A stretch of DNA of 32,544 bases from an uncultured Hyphomicrobiales bacterium (lineage in GTDB: Bacteria > Pseudomonadota > Alphaproteobacteria > Rhizobiales > Beijerinckiaceae). Location: contig CAIUPE010000131.1 of NCBI GenBank assembly GCA_903900975.1, forward strand, positions 1-32,544, written 5' to 3'. This document shows positions 32,069-32,544 of this stretch, piece by piece. Made by a program: the position numbers and the translations under genes. Under the pieces are notes generated by a model. That model was not told the origin of the DNA, ran no database searches, and was given only the letters and a program-made list of their open reading frames with translations. The number at the start of each line of letters is the position of its first letter. Position 1 is the stretch's first letter.

Positions 32069-32544
32069 TTACGGCGACACCGCCCAGTCTTTCGGCTTTT
32101 GAGCGTTTTCACGAAGTTTGCTGAGCGTTGTGGCAGGCGTAATCGCCTCCGGATCCAAGAAGCAATGAATGATGGCGGGCTTGCCCGAAGCCACTGCGCG
32201 CTCAAACGCCGGCTCAAACTCGGCTGTTGTGCGAACCGTCTCTCCATGGCCGCCAAAGGCGCGGGCATAGGCGGCAAAATCGGGGTTCTTTAACTGCGTC
32301 GCCGACACACGCCCGGGATATTCGCGCTCCTGATGCATGCGGATAGTGCCATACATGCCGTTGTCGACAACGATGACGATAATGCCAAGATCATATTGAA
32401 CGGCTGTGGCAAATTCCTGTCCGTTCATCAGAAAACAGCCATCTCCCGCAAAGGCAATGACCATGCGATCAGGAAATGCGCGTTTCGCACCCACAGCAGC
32501 TGGAACGCCAAAGCCCATCGAGCCGGAATTTGGCGCAACCTGCG
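32069..32544 (-). CDS. ThDP-dependent enzyme (acetolactate synthase-like), C-terminal part, cut by window edge
   Basis: About 158 residues of the pyrophosphate-binding domain are present: VAPNSGSMGFGVPAAVGAKR at the start of the visible part, then FAGDGCFLMNGQEFATAVQY (the GDG motif), the Asn of VVDNGMYGTIRMHQ that completes the ThDP/Mg site, and a helical tail ending KPKDWAVSP. The arrangement fits the C-terminal domain of acetolactate synthase-like, benzoylformate decarboxylase-like and related enzymes. The class cannot be settled without the N-terminal two thirds. The gene converges on the transaldolase gene across the palindromic repeat. Confidence 0.88.
   Translation of the reverse strand, partial: QVAPNSGSMGFGVPAAVGAKRAFPDRMVIAFAGDGCFLMNGQEFATAVQYDLGIIVIVVDNGMYGTIRMHQEREYPGRVSATQLKNPDFAAYARAFGGHGETVRTTAEFEPAFERAVASGKPAIIHCFLDPEAITPATTLSKLRENAQKPKDWAVSP

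Noticed and set aside
1-32544. tRNA or rRNA genes
   Set aside because: No cloverleaf with a conserved TTCGANTC-type T-arm was found in the intergenic regions. Most of the sequence is covered by convincing protein genes.

Overview
The window looks like a chromosomal segment of an alphaproteobacterium with a mid-range to moderately high G+C content (estimated by eye). Pointers to that group are an imuA-imuB-dnaE2 cassette behind a GAAC-N7-GAAC LexA box, an Hsp20 gene followed by a DUF1150 gene, a PlcP-type phospholipase C coupled to a GT4 glycosyltransferase, and an msrPQ pair. The genus cannot be named from the sequence alone. Genes are tightly packed. Start-stop overlaps are frequent, and three convergent pairs end on top of each other or within 2 bases.

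Layout: (1) 1-5.6 kb, minus strand: the edge of an IS30-type element, then, in transcription order from the right, a KDG-kinase-like sugar kinase, msrP-msrQ, a glucose-dehydrogenase-like SDR, and plcP-agt (phosphate-starvation membrane lipid remodelling) with a PHO-box-like repeat upstream. (2) 5.7-9.2 kb, plus strand: hsp20-DUF1150, a Phd/PIN toxin-antitoxin pair with its own promoter, a GT4 glycosyltransferase, and infC with an ATT start codon. (3) 9.2-16.9 kb, plus strand: a class II aldolase family gene flanked by palindromic repeats, the SOS mutagenesis cassette imuA-imuB-dnaE2, and a dihydrodipicolinate-synthase-family gene. (4) 16.9-22.1 kb, minus strand: a complete urease operon ureD-ureAB(fused)-ureC-ureE-ureF-ureG, preceded by a perfect 9-bp inverted repeat. 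(5) 22.2-32.5 kb: a Hyi-type isomerase (minus), a Cu(I) P-type ATPase (plus), an unrecognised lipoprotein (minus), a small unrecognised protein (plus), a flavoprotein (minus), the ABC-F ATPase Uup (plus), an M20 amidohydrolase (minus), transaldolase (plus) and the C-terminal part of a ThDP-dependent enzyme (minus, cut by the window end).

Four intergenic loci carry copies of a REP-like palindromic repeat. Three are head-to-head pairs able to form one long hairpin. The fourth is a single arm beside the IS30 end. Within a pair the arms match each other better than arms from different loci do. No tRNA, rRNA or CRISPR array was seen. I found no clearly undescribed multi-gene system. The least explained items are the paired palindromes, the urease operator-like repeat, the fused UreAB and the two unrecognised genes at 25.3-26.4 kb.
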